Shown here: in pieces, positions 55,397 to 62,483 of the stretch | How the letters are laid out: every line of letters begins with the position of its first letter | How positions within the stretch are numbered: the stretch's first letter is position 1 | Origin: Micavibrio sp. UBA2137 | GTDB lineage: Bacteria; Pseudomonadota; Alphaproteobacteria; Micavibrionales; Micavibrionaceae | Direction: 5' to 3' | DNA: 64,000 nt | Assembly (NCBI GenBank): GCA_002328415.1 | Contig: DCXL01000003.1 | Span: forward strand, 172,860 to 236,859 | Notes under the pieces: model-generated | Databases searched by the model: none | Told to the model about the DNA's origin: nothing | What the model saw: the letters and a program-made list of their open reading frames with translations, nothing else | Position numbers and translations under genes: made by a program

Positions 55397-55900
55397 CTAA
55401 GCCCTTGATTGTCTTGTAAAAGAAGTAACAACCGCAAAACAGAAAACCGCCAGCAACAGGCAATAGAGAATATTATAATTTGCCATGGACAGGCCGAATA
55501 TCGGATCTGCCCATGGTATCTCATCGCACCGCGCACCATTTGAATTTTGGATGCGTTCCAGCAAATCATCAACACTTCCGCTTAAATCTGGGGCAGAACA
55601 CCCTTGCAATCCGGCCCACCATTTCCGTTCAACCCCTGTGTGAAAGATTGCAATTCCTGCATTGGCCAGAAATGTGAGGCCTGATACGCCAATGGCGGCC
55701 ACACTGAAGGCAGGTTTCTTTTTGGACAGGGCAAAGGCGAGCAAACCCAGCACGATGGCAATGGCAAAGGGCCAACGCTGCCAGATACAGAGTTTGCACG
55801 GTGCCAAATCAAAGACATATTGCGCGGTAAAGGCTCCTGCAAGCGCAAGAACAGAGCTACCAATTATTATCAATGCTATTTTCTGAAGAAGCTGTGCCAT
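55397..55900 (-). CDS. dsbB: Disulfide bond formation protein B
   Basis: Four-helix membrane protein that reoxidises DsbA using ubiquinone. The first periplasmic cysteine pair is in PCKLCIWQRWPFA; the second pair is in GLQGCSAPDL and GARCDEIPW. The start at 55900 gives 167 residues; an upstream TTG at 55924 is unlikely. It follows the exoD-like gene by 13 bases, same strand. No dsbA is visible nearby. Confidence 0.93.
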   Translation of the reverse strand: MAQLLQKIALIIIGSSVLALAGAFTAQYVFDLAPCKLCIWQRWPFAIAIVLGLLAFALSKKKPAFSVAAIGVSGLTFLANAGIAIFHTGVERKWWAGLQGCSAPDLSGSVDDLLERIQNSNGARCDEIPWADPIFGLSMANYNILYCLLLAVFCFAVVTSFTRQSRA

Positions 55901-55913
55901 GTCATCTTTCTCT

Positions 55914-56576
55914 CTAAAGGCCAAGGATGCCCTTAATCATGTTCTTAAATAATATGAGACCGTTTTCACCAAAAACAAGCGCAAAATAAACAAGCGCGCT
56001 CACCCACGCACAGCCTAGTATTGCACCACACAGCACCGCCAGCCCATCACGCATAATCACGCCAATGGCCATCAGCGCCACTGCCATGGCGGGCACCGTA
56101 TTGGTCAGTGGAATAGGGAGCGTGATAGACAGCGCAAAAACTGTGCCCAATATTCCGATAAGCAGAGAGAAAAACCCTTGCGTGATAAAGCCAAGGCGGG
56201 GTTTAAAGAATATCTCGATAAAGCGCACCAGTGGCATGCCCTTATCCAGAAAGCCAATCAGATGCTTTTTCTTAATCTGACGTTTCTTCAGGGTTTCGGG
56301 CATCCAAACGGTACGCCTCCCTATGCTTTGCTGAAGTGTCAGGATAAGAATTGGCAGGGCAATAATGACATTAATGCCAAGCGCTGGCACGGGCAGGGCG
56401 GCAGGCAGGGCGAGTAAGAAGAGGAGTACGCCAAACCCACGCTCGTGGAACACGTCCAGAATGCGTTTCAGGGAAATACTTTCCTTGTTCTCATTGGCAG
56501 TGGCGCGCAACTCGGCAATAAGGGCTGAAAGCGCGCGCGGTGTGTCCATGTCGGAAGTTGTATCTGTCTTTGCCAT
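55914..56576 (-). CDS. ExoD-like membrane protein
   Basis: A 220-residue protein of the exopolysaccharide synthesis ExoD family. After a polar head (LSALIAELRATANENKESIS) come ILDVFHERGFGVLLFLLALPA and ALPVPALGINVIIALPILIL, the family signature, then more membrane helices. The start at 56576 (MAKTDTT) is preferred over the frame opening at 56651, whose first 25 residues are not family-like. The function in this organism is uncertain; rhizobial ExoD affects exopolysaccharide and stress phenotypes. Confidence 0.88.
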   Translation of the reverse strand: MAKTDTTSDMDTPRALSALIAELRATANENKESISLKRILDVFHERGFGVLLFLLALPAALPVPALGINVIIALPILILTLQQSIGRRTVWMPETLKKRQIKKKHLIGFLDKGMPLVRFIEIFFKPRLGFITQGFFSLLIGILGTVFALSITLPIPLTNTVPAMAVALMAIGVIMRDGLAVLCGAILGCAWVSALVYFALVFGENGLILFKNMIKGILGL

Positions 56577-56737
56577 GTGGTGTCTCAAGAGGTTTGAGCG
56601 TGATTTAAGCTTCAAGCATAACGCCTTTCGCACAAAAAGCCTAGCATACAAAAAGAGAATTTAAGCTGTGCAATAATACTTGCGCACGCGCTCAAGCTAT
56701 GGCAAAACATGCTTCTCTATTGATGAACATATCTTAT

Positions 56738-56823
56738 GCGGGTGTGGTGGAATTGGTAGACGCGCTGGATTCAAAATCCAGTGTCCTCTGGACGTGTCGG
56801 TTCGAGTCCGACCACCCGCACCA
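56738..56823 (+). tRNA. tRNA-Leu (anticodon CAA)
   Basis: An 86-base class II tRNA with encoded CCA. The acceptor arms GCGGGTG and CACCCGC pair, the anticodon stem CTGGA/TCCAG encloses TTCAAAA with anticodon CAA at 56772-56774, a long variable arm (GTCCTCTGGAC) follows, and the T arm shows GGTTCGAGTCC. The integrase gene begins 72 bases after it, so its 3' end is the probable attachment site of the following element. Confidence 0.97.
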
Positions 56824-56859
56824 TCACTAAGAATTCCAACTGTTACAGAAGAATAAATT

Positions 56860-56892
56860 AGCACTTCAACCTTTTTACTACAAAGGAGTGCT
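56860..56892 (+). promoter_or_regulatory. Hairpin covering the integrase ribosome-binding site
   Basis: AGCACT (56860-56865) pairs with AGTGCT (56887-56892) and CCTTT (56870-56874) pairs with AAAGG (56882-56886), around a seven-base loop with a four-base bulge (TCAA) on the left side. The right strand contains the Shine-Dalgarno AAAGGAG, four bases before the ATG region, so folding would hide it. Function is inferred. Confidence 0.5.
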
Positions 56893-56895
56893 ACA

Positions 56896-58797
56896 ATGAA
56901 ATCTGTAGAGCGTCATCTTTATCGTCATAGCAATGGTACATACTATTACCGCTATACTTTCCCAGAACTGCATAACCATAAATCTTTTGAAGTTATTACA
57001 TCTTTAAAGACTAAAGATGCTTATCAAGCCAAAAGTATTAGTTTAGGCTTAAGAATTATAACCAACAGAATACTTGAAGGGCTTAGTTCTAGTGTTATGC
57101 GCGTGAAGCTTAAAAGCGTATCTGATAATCAATTTAAGATGATAGTGAGAGATTATATTAAAGAGTCTCTTAAACGCATTAAGATGCAAATTGAGAGCGG
57201 TAATTCCTATTACACCTATATAGAAAGCCAAGGGTATGAAAGTCCTGACCTTAAAGACATCAACTGGATAGATAGCAAATCTTATCTTCTGCCAGAGGGC
57301 TTTGTATATGAAGCCAACGATATTGAGAAGCTCAGGAATGAAAGAAATGCTGAGAGTGATATTAGATTTCCTCAGCTTAGCGAAATCAAAGACTTTAATA
57401 CTGCTAATAATACAGACTTACAAAACCCTACTACCTCAGATGTAATAGAGTGGCTCTACTTAAAGCATGATATTTCAGAGTATGTGGCTCAAGGTGCAAC
57501 TCCGTACAAAAAGCTGATAAGACATCTAGGAGCTGTTTATCCCTATTTGGAACATGTTAGATATTGTGAAAAGACTGGCGAAGCAGATAACGTTGCAAGT
57601 TTTGAAGAGTGGTGCGAGAAACAGCGAGCACACTTTGCCGAGTATAGGCGTAATCAAAACAGCTCAAGTGTTACTCAGAGGAATACAGTTGATTCTCCGA
57701 AACTCTCAGAGCTAATAGAGCCTTATGTTACTGAAGGTAAGGCGCAAAAACTGGCTCACACAACAATTAAGGATAGGGAAAGTAATATCTTATTCCTGAT
57801 TGAGATATTAGGGGATGTTCAAATAAATGAACTATGTGGAGATAAGGCTAGGAAGGTTAAGGACGTTCTTCTCTCTTTCCCTTCCAATCGAAAGAAGAGG
57901 TATCCAGACCTTGAATTATCGGAAATTCTTGAAAAGGATATACCTGAAAGCGAGATAATATCGGTACGAACCATAAACAAATATATTCAAAACTTTAGCA
58001 CATTCATTAATTGGGCAAAAAATAATAACTACTATAAAGGCGATAATCCGTTTTCAAGATTATCAATTAAATCACCTTCAAAGTCGCAAAGAGACGAAAG
58101 ACAGCCCTTCACAAACGATGATTTAATAAAGATATTTAGTAGTCCTATTTATCAGGGGTCAGCAGGCCCTAAGAATAATCAAAGATATGCAAAGGGCAAT
58201 TATATAGATAATAAATCTGCGGACTTTTGGGTGCCGCTTATTGCCCTCTATAGTGGTTTAAGACGTTCTGAGATTTGTGGCCTATACCTTAAAGATATAA
58301 GAAAGAGTGAGGGTGATATATGGGTCTTTGATATTAATGATGAAGGTACAGGTAAAAAGGCTAAAACGCACTCTACAATTAGGGAGTTACCTATACATAA
58401 GAGGTTGATAGAGCTTGGCCTATTAGAAGTTGCGGAAGAACTTAAGGAAAAGGGGCGCGAAAGACTATTTCCTCAGTTGGAGTTAGATAAGCAAGGTAGT
58501 TATGGGGATGCCTACGGCAAACGCTTTGCATATTTAACTAAAAATAAATTAGGTATCACTGGAGGCAATAAGGCTTTTCATAGTTTTAGGCACAATGTCA
58601 CAGACGCTATAAGACGTTTAGAAGGGTGTCCAAGTGATATTGCCCATTATATTACAGGCCATAGCTTTAATGAGAGCGTACAGAGCCGCTATGGCTCAAA
58701 ACCTGATTTGAAAAGAGTGAAATCTTGGGTGGATAAGATTGAATGCCCAGTGTTGGATAGCATTTTAGATAGGATTAAAGAGAGGAATGATGGCTAA
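56896..58797 (+). CDS. Tyrosine recombinase / integrase
   Basis: A 633-residue site-specific recombinase. The N-terminus (LYRHSNGTYYYRYTFPE) is the DUF6538-type head seen in many island integrases, followed by a long helical region and an SAM-like core-binding domain near 275-375. The catalytic domain has the first arginine in SGLRRSEICGLYL, HSFRHNVTDAIRRL (His-x-x-Arg), ITGHSFNES (His) and the nucleophile tyrosine in QSRYGSK. Directly after tRNA-Leu; its last codons overlap the start of the AbiC-like gene by 11 bases, so excision and defence genes share a transcript. Confidence 0.95.
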   Translation: MKSVERHLYRHSNGTYYYRYTFPELHNHKSFEVITSLKTKDAYQAKSISLGLRIITNRILEGLSSSVMRVKLKSVSDNQFKMIVRDYIKESLKRIKMQIESGNSYYTYIESQGYESPDLKDINWIDSKSYLLPEGFVYEANDIEKLRNERNAESDIRFPQLSEIKDFNTANNTDLQNPTTSDVIEWLYLKHDISEYVAQGATPYKKLIRHLGAVYPYLEHVRYCEKTGEADNVASFEEWCEKQRAHFAEYRRNQNSSSVTQRNTVDSPKLSELIEPYVTEGKAQKLAHTTIKDRESNILFLIEILGDVQINELCGDKARKVKDVLLSFPSNRKKRYPDLELSEILEKDIPESEIISVRTINKYIQNFSTFINWAKNNNYYKGDNPFSRLSIKSPSKSQRDERQPFTNDDLIKIFSSPIYQGSAGPKNNQRYAKGNYIDNKSADFWVPLIALYSGLRRSEICGLYLKDIRKSEGDIWVFDINDEGTGKKAKTHSTIRELPIHKRLIELGLLEVAEELKEKGRERLFPQLELDKQGSYGDAYGKRFAYLTKNKLGITGGNKAFHSFRHNVTDAIRRLEGCPSDIAHYITGHSFNESVQSRYGSKPDLKRVKSWVDKIECPVLDSILDRIKERNDG

Positions 58798-59743
58798 GGA
58801 AAAAGTGAGCAAGTTTAGAAAGTTCTTTAGAGGCGTCATTGGGACTTCCAGTAAAAAAACAAACGCTGAATTTAAAGTTACAGAAAGAGCTTTATATTCT
58901 CTTTTTGTAACAGCGTTTTGGTGTGTATTGATAGTGCTTGCGATAGGCATTGGATTTACTGTTTTGAAATACTTTAGCGTTGATTTTCTAAATGGTATCA
59001 AAATAAATCATATAGGAGCATTAGGAGACTTTTTTGGAGGCACATTAAACCCGATACTGACATTTCTTACGTTTGTAGGGCTATTGATAACAATAGTTTT
59101 ACAACAAGCCGAGTTATCTGAAGCCCGTAAAGAATTTAAGAAGTCAGCAAATGCTCTTGAACTTCAGAACAAGTCAATAAAAAGACAAAGCTTTGAGAGC
59201 ACATTTTTTCAGATGTTAACCCTGCATAACACAATTATTGATAACATTGAATTTAGTGATAAACGTCATTATCTTCTTCCCCAAAGTCAAACTAAAGTGT
59301 TTCAAGGCAGGCAATCACTAAGAGAATTTAATGATGCTATAAAAAGAAGTTATTATGATGTCGCAAAAGCACGCAATTATCAAAAAGGTAATGTTAATAA
59401 TATAAGTCATATTCAAGAGGCCTATAAAGATTTTTGGAAGGATTACGGAGGTAATCTTTCACATTATTTCAGATATTTATACAACATTATTAGATTTGTA
59501 AAAGAAGGCGATTTTTGTGAGGAGTCATACCTTCGTTTGATTAGGGCTCAATTTACAGACCAAGAGCTTTTTTTACTTTTTTATAATTGCCTCACACCAC
59601 AAGGTGAAAATTTCAAAGTAATGCTAGAGAAATTAGGTGTAAAAGATAGTTTTGCTTTTTTTAATAACCTTAGTGCGAGCCAACTCATAGAACCGTCTCA
59701 CTATCATCTTATGGATAAGTCAGTTTTTGTAAAAGGAGGCTAA
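58787..59743 (+). CDS. Putative phage abortive infection protein (AbiC-like)
   Basis: A 318-residue membrane protein with two N-terminal helices (about 38-62 and 85-110) and a soluble helical C-terminal domain. Markers I associate with the putAbiC family: GDFFGGTLNPILTFLTFVGL, QSFESTFFQMLTLHN, HYFRYLYNIIRFV and YLRLIRAQFTDQELFLLFYN. Such proteins are thought to block phage growth by killing or arresting the infected cell. The ATG lies within the integrase stop region after AGAGAGG; ATG 58790 is an alternative start. Assignment rests on memory of the family. Confidence 0.75.
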   Translation: MMAKEKVSKFRKFFRGVIGTSSKKTNAEFKVTERALYSLFVTAFWCVLIVLAIGIGFTVLKYFSVDFLNGIKINHIGALGDFFGGTLNPILTFLTFVGLLITIVLQQAELSEARKEFKKSANALELQNKSIKRQSFESTFFQMLTLHNTIIDNIEFSDKRHYLLPQSQTKVFQGRQSLREFNDAIKRSYYDVAKARNYQKGNVNNISHIQEAYKDFWKDYGGNLSHYFRYLYNIIRFVKEGDFCEESYLRLIRAQFTDQELFLLFYNCLTPQGENFKVMLEKLGVKDSFAFFNNLSASQLIEPSHYHLMDKSVFVKGG

Positions 59744-59747
59744 TATA

Positions 59748-59871
59748 ATGCTTCGTAAGGGTGGTGAGTTTTGCTAAGCGCCTGTATTTATTAAAACAAT
59801 CAAGAAATTTAATCTTTGATGGTAAGGTTTATGAGTGCTTTGTAGGTAACTCTATTCAAACAATATTTTAG
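59748..59871 (+). pseudogene. Possible frameshifted small gene
   Basis: A perfect AAGGAGG ribosome site (59733-59739) precedes an ATG at 59748 whose frame stops after nine codons. A shift of one base in the GGG run around 59760 would join it to an ORF continuing to the TAG at 59871 (including SFAKRLYLLKQSRNLIFDG), giving about 40 residues. It either encodes a short leader peptide or is a decayed or mis-sequenced gene. Its end overlaps the XRE gene on the other strand. Confidence 0.35.
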
Positions 59872-60055
59872 GATTAATTTGTAATACTGAGCAAATTGTA
59901 AGCAACAAACCTACCGTTATATTGGCTTTTCCGTTTTCGATGTCTGATATGTAACTTCTATCAATATCGCCTTCTATGGCTAATTGCTCTTGGGTAAGGC
60001 CTTTAAGTTTTCTAGCCTCTGCAATTTTACTGCCTATGGTTTTAATCGTTGCCAT
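59852..60055 (-). CDS. Small XRE-family regulator
   Basis: A 67-residue protein that is almost entirely one Cro/CI-type helix-turn-helix: KIAEARKLKGLTQEQLAIEG, DRSYISDIENGKANITVGL and a final helix. It is the only minus-strand gene in the island and diverges from the secreted protein gene, so it may repress the operons on either side. No ribosome site stands out. Confidence 0.9.
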   Translation of the reverse strand: MATIKTIGSKIAEARKLKGLTQEQLAIEGDIDRSYISDIENGKANITVGLLLTICSVLQINPKILFE

Positions 60056-60119
60056 AACAGTAAATGTTGGTTATTTTCTACATTATGTCCTTAGAACATA
60101 TTCCACATTTGGTTTTCTA

Positions 60120-60596
60120 ATGAAGCTTACAATAGCTATTATTGGTTTTCTTCTTATTGCATATTCTAACTATGCTCATGCTATCAGCCTCTCTAAAGAA
60201 GATTTTAATATGTCTTCAGCAGAATATTACACTCTTTGTAATCCTCAGGATTTAAAATCTGATAAAGGTAAAAGTAGCCTAGAAAAATGTAGAGATTTTA
60301 CGGTTGTCAGCATTGATAGTTTTAGTGAGGCCTTGAATGAAAAGGAAGGTGTGAATTGCAATGCACGTGAAGACTTTAGCTTAGAAAGTCTTGTAGAGCT
60401 TATAAATGACCACTCGGAACTTATCGAAAATAATCCTGAATATTTAAATGAAAAAGCCGTTAAAACTCTCCTTCTACAATATTTAAAAAATGAGCACTGC
60501 GGAAAGATTAAAGAGGGGAATGCTCTTTATGATTTTTGGAAAAAGGGCATGACAAAATGGCTAGGTACTATGACATTTGGCATAGTAGGTGAGTAA
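60120..60596 (+). CDS. Small secreted cysteine-containing protein (Rap1a/Tai-like?)
   Basis: The start at 60120 gives a 158-residue protein with a clear signal peptide (MKLTIAIIGFLLIAYSNYAHA). The mature part has four cysteines spaced in a C...C...C...C pattern with SLESLVELINDHSELIENN and a following helix. This recalls the Rap1a/Tai immunity family of periplasmic proteins, which have a cysteine pair before a helical region, but the match is loose. The longer frame from 59976 overlaps the XRE gene and is rejected. It may be an immunity protein or a periplasmic defence component. Confidence 0.6.
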   Translation: MKLTIAIIGFLLIAYSNYAHAISLSKEDFNMSSAEYYTLCNPQDLKSDKGKSSLEKCRDFTVVSIDSFSEALNEKEGVNCNAREDFSLESLVELINDHSELIENNPEYLNEKAVKTLLLQYLKNEHCGKIKEGNALYDFWKKGMTKWLGTMTFGIVGE

Positions 60597-60612
60597 TGTA
60601 GTATATTAGGCC

Positions 60613-62142
60613 ATGCCTAATTTTACCTATGACCCATTTGAACATGCTTCTCATCTACAGCACTTTGTTTATGACGAACAGCATGAGTTTGATAAAGAGC
60701 TAATAAAGGCGTTTGCTATTGAATTTGAAAAGGGCACACAGAATACAAGAGATGGTCGTCCCCAGATAGGAACTCTAAAGGCAATTGCCCCGATTATTTG
60801 TAATTTCAGATATACATTGCAAAGAGGTGAGTTTGAAGGGGCTTATAACTTCTACTTTCGCTATTCTAGAAACCGTAGCCACGTATCAGCTTTTAATACA
60901 GGTTATACCAATCGAATTAATCGCGTTATAGAGCATCTTGATAGGCTTGGTTATATCATACATTTCCCTTCTGAGCGTAACTCTGACAGGCAAAGCCGTT
61001 TCAAATTTACACCTCTGATGGCTGAGATATTAAAAGAGCTTAAACCCAAAGATATTATAGACCCTCTTGATAACGATAAGAGCTATTCAGGCGTTCTATG
61101 GACTCCTGAACATGAAATATATGTGAAGCCTTGGGTAAGAAGACAATATAGCCCTCAGGGGCGCCCTCAGAGCGATATAAGAAGGGTGAGGGCGCGACTG
61201 GGTAATTCTCCATATAAAAGAACTATAGCTAACGATTTGCGCGCTCATAATGATTATTTAGAGGGGGTAGATATTAAGATAGATACTAACTCTCTAAACA
61301 CCCCCGAAAAACAAAGACTTTATAAACAATTTGAGAAAAGATTTCCGCCCTCTATTAGAAGAAAAAGATTGTTTCGTTTGTTTTTCAATAATGCCCTTAC
61401 GCAATATGGACGTTTTCATAAGGGTTGGTGGCAATTTCTAAATAGTTCTTTAAGGCCACATCTGCTCATTAACGATGAGAATACTGTTGAACTCGACTAT
61501 GGTGGCTTACAGCCAAATATACTTTTCTCTCTTAACCAAGTAGATGTTGGCGATAATTATGACCCTTATAAAATAGAAAATAAAAATAGGGGTAATGGTG
61601 AAGAACGCTATCATTATAGACCTCTAGTGAAGAAATGTTTCATGTTCATAGCTAATGGACGTACGCCTGAAAGATACCTCACTAGCGTTAAGGGTAATCT
61701 TACAAGAGATATAAATGGAACACCTATAGAAGAACGAAACTCAAAGTCTTATCAAAAGAAAGTTAGCCTCAGAGAGCAATTAAATGATGAAGATTACTGC
61801 GATAGGTTTAAAGAGGATTTAAAACACGCTTGGTTAACTATATGGGACAATTTTGAAGAAGAAGCGTATCTATGGAGACATCTCACAATCAAAGAAACAG
61901 AGATAACAAATAACATTCATAATAGAATGAGGGCTCTAGATATCCCTGTTCTTAGTATTCACGATAGCTACATTGTTCCTATTAACCGTGCACAGACTTT
62001 AAGGGATGTAATGGTAGAAGAATTTCAAAATGTCCTTAGCGTTAATAGAATTCCTCTTATTAAAGAAGAAGGTTTGGAAACTGATATTAGAGATGAGCTC
62101 ACTGTTATTGAGTTTGATGATTATTATGATGAGATTAGTTAG
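60613..62142 (+). CDS. Polymerase-like protein with family A / T7-like palm motifs
   Basis: A 509-residue protein. An N-terminal region to about residue 150 looks like a winged helix (RINRVIEHLDRLGYI). The C-terminal half carries three elements in the order and spacing of family A DNA polymerases and T7-type RNA polymerases: motif A with D295 (VELDYGGLQPNILFSL), motif B with R336-x3-K340 (RPLVKKCFMFIANG) and motif C with H450-D451 (LSIHDSYIVP, close to the HDSFGTIP of T7 RNA polymerase). The preceding GRFHKGWWQFL stretch recurs in this superfamily. No 3'-5' exonuclease domain is evident. The closest analogy is the transposon/virus polymerase group. Template and product are unknown. Confidence 0.7.
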   Translation: MPNFTYDPFEHASHLQHFVYDEQHEFDKELIKAFAIEFEKGTQNTRDGRPQIGTLKAIAPIICNFRYTLQRGEFEGAYNFYFRYSRNRSHVSAFNTGYTNRINRVIEHLDRLGYIIHFPSERNSDRQSRFKFTPLMAEILKELKPKDIIDPLDNDKSYSGVLWTPEHEIYVKPWVRRQYSPQGRPQSDIRRVRARLGNSPYKRTIANDLRAHNDYLEGVDIKIDTNSLNTPEKQRLYKQFEKRFPPSIRRKRLFRLFFNNALTQYGRFHKGWWQFLNSSLRPHLLINDENTVELDYGGLQPNILFSLNQVDVGDNYDPYKIENKNRGNGEERYHYRPLVKKCFMFIANGRTPERYLTSVKGNLTRDINGTPIEERNSKSYQKKVSLREQLNDEDYCDRFKEDLKHAWLTIWDNFEEEAYLWRHLTIKETEITNNIHNRMRALDIPVLSIHDSYIVPINRAQTLRDVMVEEFQNVLSVNRIPLIKEEGLETDIRDELTVIEFDDYYDEIS

Positions 62143-62483
62143 TGGACTTTTTCTCTAATTCTCTCTTCTAAATCCACCTATTCAGCACTCTTCTCATTTT
62201 ATAAACACTCACCCCTTTTACGGGGGTTCGTTTAATGAGCTATTGCTATGAATGCCTGTCCTATAGCTTGTTTTCTAACTTAATGCTTAATATTGCTCTC
62301 TATATTTATTCTAGCCGCTCTCTTACTGACCATTAAAAAGCCAATTTCTTCTATATACTAAGGTAAAAAGGTGTAGAGGCTTTAATGGTTACATCGCTTA
62401 GTTAGGGAAAAAAAATAGAAAATATTTGTTTATTCATATGAAGGTTACTACTGTATCTGTAAATAGGAAATGGAAGGTGACTA
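62143..62483 (+). other. AT-rich intergenic region before the DUF4062 gene
   Basis: A 341-base gap without a convincing gene. A short hairpin (ACCCC at 62211-62215 with GGGGT at 62223-62227) lacks a T run, so it is at best a weak terminator for the polymerase-like gene. A 32-codon ORF from 62235 has no ribosome site of note. The stretch from about 62400 is A-rich and probably holds the promoter for the next gene, though I could not fix its elements. Confidence 0.6.

Noticed and set aside
59976..60119. Longer N-terminus for the secreted cysteine protein
   Set aside because: It overlaps the XRE gene antisense and would bury a clear signal peptide.
62235..62333. A 32-codon ORF in the gap before the DUF4062 gene
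   Set aside because: No credible ribosome site apart from a G run in a hairpin; sequence looks random.
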